A stretch of 64,000 nucleotides of DNA from an uncultured Colwellia sp. (GCA_913058395.1 CAJXQI010000019.1:31871-95870); one strand, 5' to 3'. Numbered from the stretch's first letter, positions 51,523-61,565 are shown. Numbers and translations are program-made. Notes: generated from the sequence alone by a model not told the origin.

Positions 51523-53439
51523 TTAATCGGCGTCTGCTAGCAAGTACGTTTGTAAAAATTGCTCAAATGACGCGAGCGTTTTTACTCTGTTCTTTTCAAT
51601 TTCTAGATGATGATTTCCGTTTTCTAATTCAACGTATTGAACATTTTTATCATGGTCGAGTAGCTCTTCATGCATTAGTTGGCTTTGCTTAACATCAACA
51701 ACTCGGTCTTTATCACCGTGGATAAGGAGTATTGGAATGTTAATTTTTTCAGCAAAATTCACTGGTGATTGTTGTTCTAATTTTTCGTAGTCATCACCAA
51801 TTTGTTTTTTGACAATTTTATAATTAGTAAATTTACGTGATTTTTTGACGATTAATTCAAGATCAGAAACGCCAGCAAAACTCCCTGCACAACGAAAAAC
51901 ATCTTGTTGCTTAACCGCAGCCATTAATGCGGCGTAACCACCATAGCTTGCTCCGATAATACAAACTCTATCTTCCTTAATATCATGATTTTTTGCTAAC
52001 CATAAAGCAGCATCAGCAAGGTCGTCTTGCATTGCTCCCCCCCAGTTTTTAATTGAAGCCATTTCAAAGTCAAAACCATAACCTGACGAACCACGAAAAT
52101 TGGGTTCTAATATCGTGTAACCGCGGCTAGCAAAAAACTCTGAAAACCAATCAAACCCAGCATAGTTTCTAGCCATTGGGCCGCCATGTGGAATAATTAA
52201 TGCCGCTTTATGTTGTGGGGCATTTTCATGAGGTTGTGTAATGTAGCCTTCTATTGTTGTGTTATCTCTTGCTTGATAGCTAATTTTGGTTTTACCTGAG
52301 AGCTTTTTATCTGTTAGTAATGGGTACTGTTCGAGAACAAAACTAAGTGACCCTTGCTTTCGGTCACCCAGAAAGTACGCACCTGGTCTGGTGGAATTAC
52401 TCGTGAATAAAATATAACGGCTTTCATCAGCACTCATGCTTTCGATATTATTGAAAGCATCGGGAATAGCTTTATCAAGTGCTTTTTGAAAGTCGACATG
52501 ACTTTCTTCAAAGAATATTTTCGCGTTATTAGCTTCGCCGTGATAAACGCCAATGACGTCGTTGGTTTTCTTGGAATAAATTAAAGAGCCTTCAATATCA
52601 TAATCTTCATCGGCATAAACTAACTCTCTTGGTAAGTCAGTTTTACTAACGTCAACTTTGAATATGGCGTAACGACCATTGTGATCTGCTCGTATGTAAA
52701 GCTCATTTGGATTTTTACCAAAACCTAAAGGTGATATGTCTGGAGCATCAAAAATTTCGTACTCCCAAATATTACGCCACTTTTCAGTTTTTAAATCATA
52801 CAGGCGATAGAATATTCTTGTTTCATCCATGCCGAAGCCTAAACGAAGACGGTGCTGTTGGTCTGTCATCCAATCATAAATATAACTTTTACCTTTGTAT
52901 TCTAAGTGTCTTATTTTGCTACTTTCTAAATTGATTTTATAAACATCAGGTTGGTTGGCTACTTTGAGGTCAATTGCCATTAAAATATGGTTTGGTTCAT
53001 CAGGTAAAATATCAATAATATTATTTTGTATTTGGGAGTAACGCTCTTTATTTCTGGGAATAACAACGGTTACTGCAGAGTCGCTGCCGTCGGCTTTAAC
53101 TTTGAGTAATCGGGTTTCTGTGTATTTATTGCCATATCGGCTAACGGGATAGTCGGCGCTGAGCAGTATTGTTTCGTTATTTGCCCAGATAAACCAACCA
53201 ATTTTAAATTTTTGGTTATCTGTTCCGACAATATATTGTGTTTTAGGGTTTACTAAATCGGTTGTTCCAATATAGGTACCGCCATCAATTATTCTAATAA
53301 AAGCTATTTGGTTACCGTCGGGTGACAGTGTTACTTGGCTTACTTCTGGTAAATTTCCGAATGCTTTTACCGGTAGTTGCTCTGCGGTTAGATAAAAACT
53401 TAATAGTAGTGAAAATAATAGTGTAATTAAACGGCTCAT
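51523..53439 (-). CDS. S9-family prolyl oligopeptidase
   Basis: 638 residues with a signal peptide (RLITLLFSLLLSFYLTA). The N-terminal two-thirds form a seven-bladed propeller (VSQVTLSPDGNQIAFIRI, VDIKVANQPDVYKI). The C-terminal hydrolase has the catalytic Ser in IIGASYGGYAALMA, the Asp in LIHGDKDRVVDV and the His in ENGNHHLE. It is a typical secreted peptidase of marine bacteria that cleaves peptides after proline or similar residues. It faces a 34-residue ORF. Confidence 0.92.
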   Translation of the reverse strand: MSRLITLLFSLLLSFYLTAEQLPVKAFGNLPEVSQVTLSPDGNQIAFIRIIDGGTYIGTTDLVNPKTQYIVGTDNQKFKIGWFIWANNETILLSADYPVSRYGNKYTETRLLKVKADGSDSAVTVVIPRNKERYSQIQNNIIDILPDEPNHILMAIDLKVANQPDVYKINLESSKIRHLEYKGKSYIYDWMTDQQHRLRLGFGMDETRIFYRLYDLKTEKWRNIWEYEIFDAPDISPLGFGKNPNELYIRADHNGRYAIFKVDVSKTDLPRELVYADEDYDIEGSLIYSKKTNDVIGVYHGEANNAKIFFEESHVDFQKALDKAIPDAFNNIESMSADESRYILFTSNSTRPGAYFLGDRKQGSLSFVLEQYPLLTDKKLSGKTKISYQARDNTTIEGYITQPHENAPQHKAALIIPHGGPMARNYAGFDWFSEFFASRGYTILEPNFRGSSGYGFDFEMASIKNWGGAMQDDLADAALWLAKNHDIKEDRVCIIGASYGGYAALMAAVKQQDVFRCAGSFAGVSDLELIVKKSRKFTNYKIVKKQIGDDYEKLEQQSPVNFAEKINIPILLIHGDKDRVVDVKQSQLMHEELLDHDKNVQYVELENGNHHLEIEKNRVKTLASFEQFLQTYLLADAD

Positions 53440-53644
53440 CCTTGCCTCGTGTTATTGATGATGTTGATTTAGAAGAACTAAATAGCAAATTTACCTAGTT
53501 CTAAATAGATAGATTTTTGTTAAGTGTTTGTTAATGTTATTTTAACACCTAAAAGTTATGTGTAAAGATGCGTAAAGGGATGAACTAAAACGGTATAGAT
53601 GACTCTATTTAAGTATAAGCTTTATAGGTAATGCAGAGGTATAT

Positions 53645-53749
53645 ATGAGAAATGAAACTAAAGTAGCAGAGTCAACGCAAGCGTTAGGGCAGTTTAGTGA
53701 TTTACTTTTAATAAGTATATTTTTGATAGGCTTAACATTGGTTGCTTAA
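53645..53749 (+). CDS. Single-pass membrane peptide of 34 residues
   Basis: MRNETKVAESTQALGQFSDL followed by the hydrophobic LLISIFLIGLTLVA and a TAA stop. AGAGG (53635-53639) is spaced 5 bases before the ATG. A polar N-terminus and one short membrane helix are typical of regulatory microproteins. It lies in the 333-bp gap between the S9 peptidase start and the siroheme-synthase-like gene end, with no other gene there. The sequence is unlike any I recognise. Confidence 0.6.
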   Translation: MRNETKVAESTQALGQFSDLLLISIFLIGLTLVA

Positions 53750-53772
53750 GCCACTAGAAAGTAGTTCTTGGT

Positions 53773-54738
53773 TTAACTACCACTATAAATGTGCTTTTTC
53801 AAAACGCTGCTTTGACTAAGCATTGAGTTACTCGGAATATCAATATTGCCAGCGAGTAAGTAAATAACCTTTTCACCTTGTTCGGCTAACTCTAACGCAT
53901 GCTGAATATTTAGTAGAATACTTGATGCAATATCTTGTGGATATTTATTAGCGTCGCGGCGTATATATTCAATCAGGTCGGTATTAACTTCTTGATCATA
54001 AAAAACAGCATCTGCAAATTGCATTTCACGGTGTGCTTTTAATGTTAGGTGGTCAGGGTTACCTTCTAAGGTGTGGATAAAAACGATTTCGCCACTTGGT
54101 AGTGATGTTTTTTCTTGTAAGCTGGCAATTAGCTGCTGCTCTGCCGTTGTTGTTTGTCCATCTAAAATAGCTTGGCCGATTTTGCCGCGTAAGGTACGTT
54201 CCCAAAATGTTCGACGATCACGCATGCTTTTCACGCGTGCTTTAACATGGTCGCGAAATTTAAATGAAAAGTCTGCTAATTTACCGTAGCCATTAGGCAA
54301 TGTTTTTTCTATTTGTTCGCGTAGCATGCGCAGTAAAATTGGTGCGCTTCCTGAGCTAGACATAGAAATGATTATCGGGCTTCGATCAATAATCGCAGGT
54401 GTTATGTAGGTACAAAGCTCTGGTTGGTCAACAACATTAGTCAGTAGTTTTAAGCTCTTACTTTCGGTAGCTACTGCGCTGTTTACTTCCGTGCTGTCGG
54501 TTGCAGCAATTACAATATTGAAATTGTTGAGGTGGCCCGGTTGATAATTATGTTTAAGCCATGTCAGCTGATGAAGGTTTACCAAGCGTTCAACACTACT
54601 ATTTAATGTTTCAGACATAATTGTAATATTAGTGGTCGATTTCAATAATAAATCTATTTTGCGGGCCGCAACTTCGCCACCGCCTATAATCATTGCGTTA
54701 ATATGTTTGGCGTCTAGATATATAGGGAAGTACTTCAT
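53773..54738 (-). CDS. Siroheme-synthase-like protein with degenerate SUMT half
   Basis: 321 residues. Residues 1-200 are a complete CysG-type dehydrogenase/ferrochelatase part: PIYLDAKHINAMIIGGGEVA with ARKID (NAD site), VIAATDS, NVVDQPELCTYITPAIIDRS and PIIISMSSSGSAPILLRMLR. The C-terminal part starts like the CysG methyltransferase (GEIVFIHTLEGNPDHLTLKA, VFYDQEVNTDLIEYIRRDAN) and ends after LAEQGEKVIYLLAGNIDIPS, where CysG has a GGDPFxFGRG SAM loop. The remaining half of the methyltransferase is absent. The protein likely converts precorrin-2 to siroheme, while the methyltransferase is inactive or moonlights. Confidence 0.85.
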   Translation of the reverse strand: MKYFPIYLDAKHINAMIIGGGEVAARKIDLLLKSTTNITIMSETLNSSVERLVNLHQLTWLKHNYQPGHLNNFNIVIAATDSTEVNSAVATESKSLKLLTNVVDQPELCTYITPAIIDRSPIIISMSSSGSAPILLRMLREQIEKTLPNGYGKLADFSFKFRDHVKARVKSMRDRRTFWERTLRGKIGQAILDGQTTTAEQQLIASLQEKTSLPSGEIVFIHTLEGNPDHLTLKAHREMQFADAVFYDQEVNTDLIEYIRRDANKYPQDIASSILLNIQHALELAEQGEKVIYLLAGNIDIPSNSMLSQSSVLKKHIYSGS

Positions 54739-54807
54739 GGTTATTATTCTCTAACGTTTAGCTATGCTTGCAACCTTGTTGATACCTGCATCAGTAAGGT
54801 TTAGTTG

Positions 54808-55290
54808 TTAAAAAGATAATAGTGCTTTACTGATTGCTAAGCCATTACTATCGCCATAAATATATTGACCTGGATTAAAGGTTAGGTCTGCAAAGCTTAT
54901 AGCACTATTAATTTCACCTTTACCCAACTTTTCTGTTTTTATTGGGCAGCAACCTAATGCTTTTACGCCAATGGGCAATGTAGCAATAGTTCCTGCGTCT
55001 CGAATACAGCCGTTAATAACTATACCTTGCCAGCCATTCTTCACTGCTTGCTCAGCAAGCATATCGCCAAGTAGGGCACGAATCATACTTGCTTGACCGT
55101 CAACTACCATTACTTTTCCAGTGCCATTTTGTGCTACTAACTCTTTAACTTTCGAATTATCATTTATGCAGCTAACGGTAACCATTTCACCATAAAATAT
55201 TTTCTTACCGCCATAATCTTTAAAAATGGGTGCTGCGAGAGTAAGTTGCTTGGCGTATTCATCAAACAAGTCGGGTAATAAATCTAGCAT
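54808..55290 (-). CDS. rraA: RraA, regulator of RNase E activity
   Basis: 160 residues. Signature blocks FKDYGGKKIFYGEMVTV near residue 23, then GTGKVMVVDGQASMIRALLG, DMLAEQAVKNGWQGIVINGC with IRDAGTIATLPIGVKALGCC. Gammaproteobacterial RraA binds RNase E and dampens mRNA decay. The nearest neighbours are unrelated, and the gene stands as its own unit. Confidence 0.9.
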   Translation of the reverse strand: MLDLLPDLFDEYAKQLTLAAPIFKDYGGKKIFYGEMVTVSCINDNSKVKELVAQNGTGKVMVVDGQASMIRALLGDMLAEQAVKNGWQGIVINGCIRDAGTIATLPIGVKALGCCPIKTEKLGKGEINSAISFADLTFNPGQYIYGDSNGLAISKALLSF

Positions 55291-55411
55291 AGCTGTCCTT
55301 GAGGTAGAGTAATTGTTATTTAACCTACAATATCAAAACACCTCTGACGATTTTGCTATTAATAGTTATAGCGAACATAAGCTCAAGCTATAGTAAATGT
55401 GCGACTGAATG

Positions 55412-56149
55412 CTACATATGCCATTTTGTTAAAATACGTTGGTAGCTGCCATCTGCTTTTATAGCGATTAGCGCTTTTGCCAAAGCATCAACAATTTTCT
55501 TATCGGTGTTTAAGCTTGCGGCAATATATAGCTCACTGGCAAAGTTAGGCACTTGGTAATTGAGCTTTATTTGTTCAGGATTTAACCCGATATCTTCTAG
55601 TTCATAGCGCCAAAGTATACTGTTGGTAAATGCCGCATCTATCCGGCCACTATATAGTAGCTCCCACAAAACATTGTATTTGCTGCTAATGAATAAATTC
55701 TCATGCAAAATGAAGTTGTTTTCTAATAAATAATTTTCAGCTAAATCGCCTCTAATGGTGCCAATGCTGTAGGTTTTTGCTTTTGTTAGACTGTCTATTT
55801 GAATATCGGGGCGTGACTTTAATGTCGCGAGATAAGAGTTCAGCGTATATAGCTTACCAATCCATTGAAATTTATCTTCTCTTTTTGTGTCTCTAAACAA
55901 AGAGAATATGATGGTGTTTTTTTCGTTTAGTGCTAGCTGGTAACTACGAGCCCATGGATAGATATTTATATCAGCAACAATTTGGGCTTTGTGTAGCATA
56001 GCATTAACAATTTCGACCATAGCACCTATAGGCTGGCGACTAGTATCTAGCATTTGTAATGGTGGGACTTCTTCGCTAACAATATTAAGCTGTTGTGCGA
56101 ATACCGTTGTTGAGTAACAACTGAATATAAATAAGGCTATTTTTAGCAT
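55412..56149 (-). CDS. Periplasmic solute-binding (SBP_bac_3-type) protein
   Basis: 245 residues with signal peptide (KIALFIFSCYSTTVFA). The fold starts LNIVSEEVPPLQMLDTSRQP, then the central YPWARSYQLALNEKNTIIFS block, a GTIRGDLAEN loop and the RIDAAFTNSILW hinge. Such amino-acid-binding-like proteins are found alone in Alteromonadales and may work as sensors rather than transporters, since no ABC permease is nearby. Confidence 0.85.
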   Translation of the reverse strand: MLKIALFIFSCYSTTVFAQQLNIVSEEVPPLQMLDTSRQPIGAMVEIVNAMLHKAQIVADINIYPWARSYQLALNEKNTIIFSLFRDTKREDKFQWIGKLYTLNSYLATLKSRPDIQIDSLTKAKTYSIGTIRGDLAENYLLENNFILHENLFISSKYNVLWELLYSGRIDAAFTNSILWRYELEDIGLNPEQIKLNYQVPNFASELYIAASLNTDKKIVDALAKALIAIKADGSYQRILTKWHM

Positions 56150-56305
56150 TTTATTAGCACCTCATTAAAATAGATGACTTAAACTCTAGGGTTATTGTTA
56201 TTAGTGACGTCTCTATTGGTTTTTTATTTTAGTATATGACCAAGTGGGTATGTTGTCGCGCTATTGGATGCTAAACTGTGCAAAAAACTTGTAACGAGAG
56301 AAAAC

Positions 56306-57187
56306 ATGCCTTGGATCCAACTTAGGTTAAGTGCAGATGAAGAAACTGCCGAAAAATACAGTGATTGGCTAAGTGCGTGTGGCGCACAAGCCGTTACTTT
56401 TATCGATGCTCAAGACACACCTATATATGAACCTTTGCCAGGTGATGATGTTATTTATTGGCATAATACGGTAGTAATGGGCTTGTATGATGCCAGCCAT
56501 GACATGGACAAAGTGTTAGCGTATTTGAAAAGTATTCATCCAGAAAAAGAAGCAATGCGCTATAAGCTGGAACAGTTAGAAGATAAAGACTGGGAACGTG
56601 AGTGGATGGATAACTTTCATCCGATGAAGTTTGGCGAACGACTATGGATTTGCCCGAGCTGGCGAGAAGTACCAGAGCCTGAAGCGGTAAATGTTATGCT
56701 TGATCCTGGTTTAGCATTTGGTACCGGTACACATCCAACAACAGCATTATGTCTAACTTGGCTTGATGGTTTAGATTTAACCGGCAAGACGGTTGTTGAT
56801 TTTGGTTGTGGTTCGGGAATTTTATCTCTTGCAGCTTTAAAGTTAGGCGCTAAGAAAGTGGTTGGTATTGATATTGACCCACAAGCGTTGCAAGCAAGTT
56901 TAGAGAATGCTAAACGTAACCAATGTGAAGATCGTTTGGAGTTATTCCTCCCTAAAGATCAACCTGAATTTAAAGCCGATGTTGTCGTAGCTAATATATT
57001 AGCGGGGCCATTACGTGAACTTGCACCGGTGATTCTTGAGTACGTTGCTCAGGATGGCTTGCTTGCATTATCGGGTGTGCTAGAAGAACAAGCTCAGCAA
57101 TTACAAGAAATTTACGGACAAAGCTGTCAAATGGACCCTGTTGCCATTAAAGATGAGTGGGTGCGCTTGTCTGGCGTTCGAAACTAA
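56306..57187 (+). CDS. prmA: PrmA, ribosomal protein L11 methyltransferase
   Basis: 293 residues from ATG 56306 (the same length as E. coli PrmA); the upstream TTG frame start is not needed. Signature blocks: [52 protein letters not shown], the SAM motif [20 protein letters not shown] and [13 protein letters not shown]. It methylates lysines of ribosomal protein L11. dusB-fis follow downstream as in many gammaproteobacteria. Confidence 0.96.
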   Translation: MPWIQLRLSADEETAEKYSDWLSACGAQAVTFIDAQDTPIYEPLPGDDVIYWHNTVVMGLYDASHDMDKVLAYLKSIHPEKEAMRYKLEQLEDKDWEREWMDNFHPMKFGERLWICPSWREVPEPEAVNVMLDPGLAFGTGTHPTTALCLTWLDGLDLTGKTVVDFGCGSGILSLAALKLGAKKVVGIDIDPQALQASLENAKRNQCEDRLELFLPKDQPEFKADVVVANILAGPLRELAPVILEYVAQDGLLALSGVLEEQAQQLQEIYGQSCQMDPVAIKDEWVRLSGVRN

Positions 57188-57210
57188 TACGACTAAATGT
57201 CTTAAAAAAT

Positions 57211-57247
57211 GAACAGTTTTTGTTATCAAATTGTACAAAAACTGTTC
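57211..57247. promoter_or_regulatory. 13-bp perfect inverted repeat in the prmA-dusB gap
   Basis: GAACAGTTTTTGT (57211-57223) and ACAAAAACTGTTC (57235-57247), with an 11-base loop. No T-run follows, so it is either a weak prmA terminator or an operator ahead of dusB-fis. Confidence 0.6.
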
Positions 57248-57383
57248 CCATCAACATTTTATAAAATGTCAATATAAAAAACGTGAAAAAAAGCGCTTTT
57301 TGTTCAATTTATATCCTTTTCAATCCGAAAAAAAACACGTAAACTTAGCGCCCTTTTGACTAGTAGCTCAAAAAAACAACAGC

Positions 57384-58361
57384 GTGAAGATAGGTCCATA
57401 CACACTAGCAAGCAATACTATGCTTGCACCCATGGCGGGAATTACTGATCAACCCTTTCGGCAATTGTGCTGCCAAATGGGCGCAGGTTTAGCAGTATCA
57501 GAAATGATGTCTTCGAACCCTAAAGTGTGGAATACCGGAAAATCTCAACGTCGTATGTTGCATAGTGCAGAGGCAGGTATTCGTTCAGTGCAAATTGCTG
57601 GATCGGATCCTGAAGAGCTTGCTTTTGCTGCTAAGTTTAATGCAGAGCAGGGCGCGCAGATTATTGATATCAATATGGGCTGCCCCGCGAAAAAGGTAAA
57701 TAAGAAGTTAGCAGGTTCAGCATTACTGAAAGAACCCGGATTAGTCGAGCAGATTGTTAAATCTGTTGTTGATGCGGTTGATATTCCAGTAACGTTGAAA
57801 ATTCGAACTGGCTGGTGTGAAAACACTCGCAATGGAATTGAAATTGCTCAAATTGCTGAGCATAACGGTATTCAATCACTTGCTGTTCACGGTAGAACAC
57901 GCAATGACTTTTATAAAGGTAATGCCGAATACGATACCATTCGAGCGATTAAGCAAGCAGTAAGTATTCCTATTGTTGCTAATGGTGATATTACTTGTGC
58001 AGAAAAAGCGGAACAGGTACTAAATTACACTGGGGCTGACGCAATAATGGTTGGTCGTGGTGCCCAAGGGAAACCTTGGATTTTTCGAGAAATTAATCAT
58101 TTCTTGAAAACTGGCAGGCATTTGTCTGCACCTTCAACGGATGAAGTACGCTCAATTTTAATTGAGCATGTAAAGGAATTGCACAAATTTTACGGTGACT
58201 TTATGGGTGTACGTTTTGCCCGTAAACATGTTTCTTGGTATATGCAAACGCATGAACAAGGAAAATCGTTTCGTTCTATTTTTAATGCGCTTGAGTCTGT
58301 AACAGAACAACTCGATGCATTAACTATGTATTTTGATAATTTAACTTTAGAAAGAGTCTGA
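57384..58361 (+). CDS. dusB: tRNA dihydrouridine synthase B
   Basis: 325 residues, GTG start; [20 protein letters not shown] aligns with the start of E. coli DusB. FMN/NADPH enzyme reducing uridines in tRNA. Marks: [15 protein letters not shown], then the active-site Cys in [55 protein letters not shown] and [18 protein letters not shown]. It is followed after 5 bp by fis, the conserved dusB-fis operon. Confidence 0.96.
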   Translation: MKIGPYTLASNTMLAPMAGITDQPFRQLCCQMGAGLAVSEMMSSNPKVWNTGKSQRRMLHSAEAGIRSVQIAGSDPEELAFAAKFNAEQGAQIIDINMGCPAKKVNKKLAGSALLKEPGLVEQIVKSVVDAVDIPVTLKIRTGWCENTRNGIEIAQIAEHNGIQSLAVHGRTRNDFYKGNAEYDTIRAIKQAVSIPIVANGDITCAEKAEQVLNYTGADAIMVGRGAQGKPWIFREINHFLKTGRHLSAPSTDEVRSILIEHVKELHKFYGDFMGVRFARKHVSWYMQTHEQGKSFRSIFNALESVTEQLDALTMYFDNLTLERV

Positions 58362-58366
58362 ACTTT

Positions 58367-58654
58367 ATGTTTGAACAAAATATTTCCTCTCCATTTATTA
58401 CTGGTGATTTACAAACTCAGACAAAGGCATCGCCTTTACGCACACAAGCGAAAGTAGCTATTAAAAACTACTTGTCTCAGTTAAACGGTAATGACGTTGA
58501 TGATATGTACGACCTTGTGCTTTCAGAAATTGAAGCACCAATGCTTGAAGAAGTAATGCAGTATACTCGTGGTAACCAAACCCGCGCAGCAAACTTGTTA
58601 GGCATTAACCGTGGTACATTACGTAAGAAGTTAAAAAAATACGGTATGAACTAA
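58367..58654 (+). CDS. fis: Fis nucleoid protein
   Basis: 95 residues, close to E. coli Fis (98). The C-terminal helix-turn-helix [20 protein letters not shown] with KKLKKYGMN is nearly identical to enterobacterial Fis. The N-terminal beta-hairpin region is variable, as usual. Fis bends DNA and activates rRNA promoters; the putative rRNA-type promoter at the right edge of this window would be a target in principle. Confidence 0.96.
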   Translation: MFEQNISSPFITGDLQTQTKASPLRTQAKVAIKNYLSQLNGNDVDDMYDLVLSEIEAPMLEEVMQYTRGNQTRAANLLGINRGTLRKKLKKYGMN

Positions 58655-58661
58655 GAATAAC

Positions 58662-58677
58662 GACAGGTTAACCTGTC
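58662..58677. promoter_or_regulatory. 16-bp perfect palindrome after fis
   Basis: GACAGGTTAACCTGTC, immediately between the fis stop and the terminator hairpin. It could be an extra hairpin or a protein site. Confidence 0.5.
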
Positions 58678-58682
58678 AAATA

Positions 58683-58706
58683 AAAGCACCCTCGGGTGCT
58701 TTTTTG
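58683..58706 (+). terminator. fis intrinsic terminator
   Basis: AGCACCC (58685-58691) and GGGTGCT (58694-58700) with a two-base tc loop, followed by a run of T. Confidence 0.9.
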
Positions 58707-58864
58707 TTATTAGGGCTGTAAAAGTTATCCAAATAGTCAACTTTCAGTTCTGATAAAAATATCGCGTATCGACGATAATGGAAGCGATAAAGAGCTAAGC
58801 TCACCGCCACGGACATGTGTCATAGGCCAGACAATCATTTTAATTATAGGTAATTAGAAAAACC

Positions 58865-60460
58865 ATGGATACACCACGCCCAATTAAACGCGCACTGTTA
58901 AGTGTTTCAGATAAAACTGGTATTGTAGAATTTGCTCGCTCGTTATCACAAAAAGGCGTTGACCTTTTATCTACGGGTGGTACAGCCAAGTTGTTAGCTG
59001 AAAATGGTATTAAAGTAACAGAAGTATCTGATTACACTGGTCACCCAGAAATTATGGATGGTCGCGTAAAAACACTTCACCCAAAAGTACATGGCGGCAT
59101 TTTAGCTCGACGTGAAATGGATGAAGCGGTGATGGCTGAAAATAACATCAGTGCAATTGACCTTGTTGTAGTAAACCTTTACCCATTCGCTAATGCAGTT
59201 GCTGATGAAAATTGTAGCCTAGAAAATGCGATTGAAAATATCGACATCGGTGGCCCAACAATGGTTCGTGCTGCCGCTAAAAACCATAAAGATGTGACCA
59301 TTGTGGTAAATGCTGACGATTATGATCGTGTTTTAGCTGAAATGGACGCTAATAGTGATTCTTTGGTTTACCAAACTCGTTTTGATTTAGCGATTGCTGC
59401 CTACGAGCACACCGCTGCATACGATGGCATGATTGCTAATTACTTCGGTAAAATGTTACCTGCACACGGTAGCGATAATGCTGAAAGTGAAGAAAAACAA
59501 AAATTCCCACGCACATTTAATAGTCAGTTTATTAAAACGCAAGACTTACGCTACGGTGAAAACTCTCATCAAGATGCTGCTTTTTATGTTGAAGCAAATC
59601 CTGAAGAAGCGTCAGTTTCAACGGCTAAGCAAATTCAAGGTAAAGCATTATCTTACAACAACATTGCTGATACCGATGCAGCATTAGAATGTGTTAAAGA
59701 ATTTGATGAAGCCGCTTGTGTTATTGTAAAGCATGCTAACCCATGTGGTGTTGCTATTGGTGATAATATCTTGGCAGCGTATGAAAGCGCTTATAAAACT
59801 GACCCTACTTCAGCATTTGGTGGCATTATCGCGTTTAACCGTGAATTAGACGCCGACACGGCAGAAGCGATTGTTTCTCGCCAGTTTGTTGAAGTTATTA
59901 TTGCACCAAGCATTTCTGATGCTGCAGCACAAATTATTGCGGCTAAGCCAAATGTTCGTTTGTTAGAATGTGGCTTATGGTCAACACAAACTACCGGTTT
60001 AGATTACAAGCGTGTGAATGGTGGCTTATTAGTACAAGACCGAGATCAAGGCAAAGTTACGGCAGATGATTTAAAAGTGGTGACTAAGCGTCAACCAACT
60101 GATGAAGAAATGCGTGATTTACAATTCTGTTGGAAAGTAGCTAAATACGTAAAATCTAATGCCATTGTTTATGTAAAAAATAGCATGACGATTGGAGTGG
60201 GTGCAGGTCAAATGAGTCGCGTTTATTCTGCAAAAGTTGCGGGTATTAAAGCGGCTGATGAGGATTTAGAAGTTGCGGGTTCTGTTATGGCATCTGATGC
60301 TTTCTTCCCATTCCGTGATGGTTTAGATGCTGCTGCTGAAGCTGGTATTACTGCCGTTATTCAACCTGGTGGTTCTATGCGTGATAACGAAGTTATTGCT
60401 GCTGCTGATGAACACAATATTGCCATGGTGTTTACTGGTATGCGTCACTTCCGCCATTAG
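58865..60460 (+). CDS. purH: PurH, bifunctional AICAR formyltransferase / IMP cyclohydrolase
   Basis: 531 residues. The N-terminal MGS-like cyclohydrolase half includes [39 protein letters not shown], then [20 protein letters not shown]. The C-terminal formyltransferase half has [33 protein letters not shown] and [17 protein letters not shown]. It catalyses the last two steps of IMP synthesis. The pur pathway partner purD lies 1.1 kb downstream, separated by an exported methyltransferase gene. Confidence 0.97.
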   Translation: MDTPRPIKRALLSVSDKTGIVEFARSLSQKGVDLLSTGGTAKLLAENGIKVTEVSDYTGHPEIMDGRVKTLHPKVHGGILARREMDEAVMAENNISAIDLVVVNLYPFANAVADENCSLENAIENIDIGGPTMVRAAAKNHKDVTIVVNADDYDRVLAEMDANSDSLVYQTRFDLAIAAYEHTAAYDGMIANYFGKMLPAHGSDNAESEEKQKFPRTFNSQFIKTQDLRYGENSHQDAAFYVEANPEEASVSTAKQIQGKALSYNNIADTDAALECVKEFDEAACVIVKHANPCGVAIGDNILAAYESAYKTDPTSAFGGIIAFNRELDADTAEAIVSRQFVEVIIAPSISDAAAQIIAAKPNVRLLECGLWSTQTTGLDYKRVNGGLLVQDRDQGKVTADDLKVVTKRQPTDEEMRDLQFCWKVAKYVKSNAIVYVKNSMTIGVGAGQMSRVYSAKVAGIKAADEDLEVAGSVMASDAFFPFRDGLDAAAEAGITAVIQPGGSMRDNEVIAAADEHNIAMVFTGMRHFRH

Positions 60461-60482
60461 AAAATACTAAGAGTTATACCGC

Positions 60483-60512
60483 GCTCAGTTATATTAAGTA
60501 ACTGAGCACTTT
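60483..60512 (+). terminator. purH terminator candidate
   Basis: GCTCAGTTA (60483-60491) and TAACTGAGC (60499-60507), loop of seven, followed by only a short TTTT. Efficiency is uncertain. Confidence 0.55.
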
Positions 60513-60685
60513 TAGTAAGAGCCTTATGTAAACGTTGCTCAAGAGATAATTACGTTACATTTGGAAATATTGAGATAAGTTCAAACGCCGTTTTTTATCG
60601 ATAAGATAATGCCAATGGCACTGAACATCTTGAGAAAATCTGCTATAACTAGCGTTTAAAAATAACTAGTTAATGGAAGATAACA

Positions 60686-61501
60686 ATGAATACAACAGCG
60701 CTAACGTTAAAAAAAGTTTTTACTGCTTCAATTATTTCTGCAACTTTATTGTGCTCAGGCATTGCAAGTGCTCATCAGGAAGGGCAGCTTGAACAAGCCA
60801 TTGCTGGTGAACATCGTTCTGACAAAAATAAAGCTCGTGACCAATTTCGTAATCCTCAAGAAACCTTAGAATTTTTTGGCTTTAAACCATCAATGACCGT
60901 TGTAGAAATTACTCCAGGTGGTGGTTGGTACACTGAAATTTTAGCACCTGCAGTAAAAGGTAAAGGCAAACTTTACGGTGCACATTATCCAGATACTGGT
61001 GAAGATAACTATTACAGTAATTCACGTAAAAAATTAGTTAAAAAATTGGCAAGTAACGCGGTATTTAGCGAAGTCGAATTAACTAATTTTGTACCTCGTA
61101 AAGCAAGTGAGCTTGCTCCTGCAGGCAGTGCAGATATGGTATTAACTTTTCGTAATTTGCATAACTGGCGTGACGCTGGCGTAGAACAAGCTTTTAAAGA
61201 TGCTTACAAAGCATTGAAAAAAGGTGGCGTATTAGGTGTTGTTGAACATCGCTTACCTGAAGGTGTTGATGCTAAAAAAGCGATGGGTTATGTTTCTCAA
61301 AGCAAAACAATTGCACAAGCAAAGGCGGCTGGTTTTACTTTAGCAGCAAGTAGTGAAGTAAATGCTAATGCTAAAGATACGGCTGTTTATCCAAAAGGTG
61401 TATGGACCTTACCGCCAGTTTTACGTTTAGGCGAAGAAGATAAAGCAAAATATATGGCGATTGGCGAAAGCGATCGTATGACATTAAAGTTTGTAAAATA
61501 A
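60686..61501 (+). CDS. Exported SAM-dependent methyltransferase (COG4798 type)
   Basis: 271 residues. A signal peptide (LKKVFTASIISATLLCSGIASA) precedes a class I methyltransferase fold: VVEITPGGGWYTEILAPAVK (SAM motif), then MVLTFRNLHNWRDAGVEQAF and GGVLGVVEHR. Sequence is similar to the predicted methyltransferase family COG4798, often found with signal peptides in marine proteobacteria. SAM is not normally present outside the cytosol, so the role is unknown. It sits between purH and purD with the same strand and its own promoter region of 225 bp. Confidence 0.8.
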   Translation: MNTTALTLKKVFTASIISATLLCSGIASAHQEGQLEQAIAGEHRSDKNKARDQFRNPQETLEFFGFKPSMTVVEITPGGGWYTEILAPAVKGKGKLYGAHYPDTGEDNYYSNSRKKLVKKLASNAVFSEVELTNFVPRKASELAPAGSADMVLTFRNLHNWRDAGVEQAFKDAYKALKKGGVLGVVEHRLPEGVDAKKAMGYVSQSKTIAQAKAAGFTLAASSEVNANAKDTAVYPKGVWTLPPVLRLGEEDKAKYMAIGESDRMTLKFVK

Positions 61502-61510
61502 ACTAACTAC

Positions 61511-61540
61511 GCCGCTATTGTGGTATTGCCATGTAGCGGC
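61511..61540 (+). promoter_or_regulatory. Hairpin in the leader of purD
   Basis: GCCGCTA (61511-61517) and TAGCGGC (61534-61540) with an inner TGG/CCA pair, between the methyltransferase stop and the purD start. It has no T-run; perhaps an mRNA processing or attenuation structure. Confidence 0.5.
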
Positions 61541-61565
61541 ATATGTAAACTAGGAATTTAAGTTA

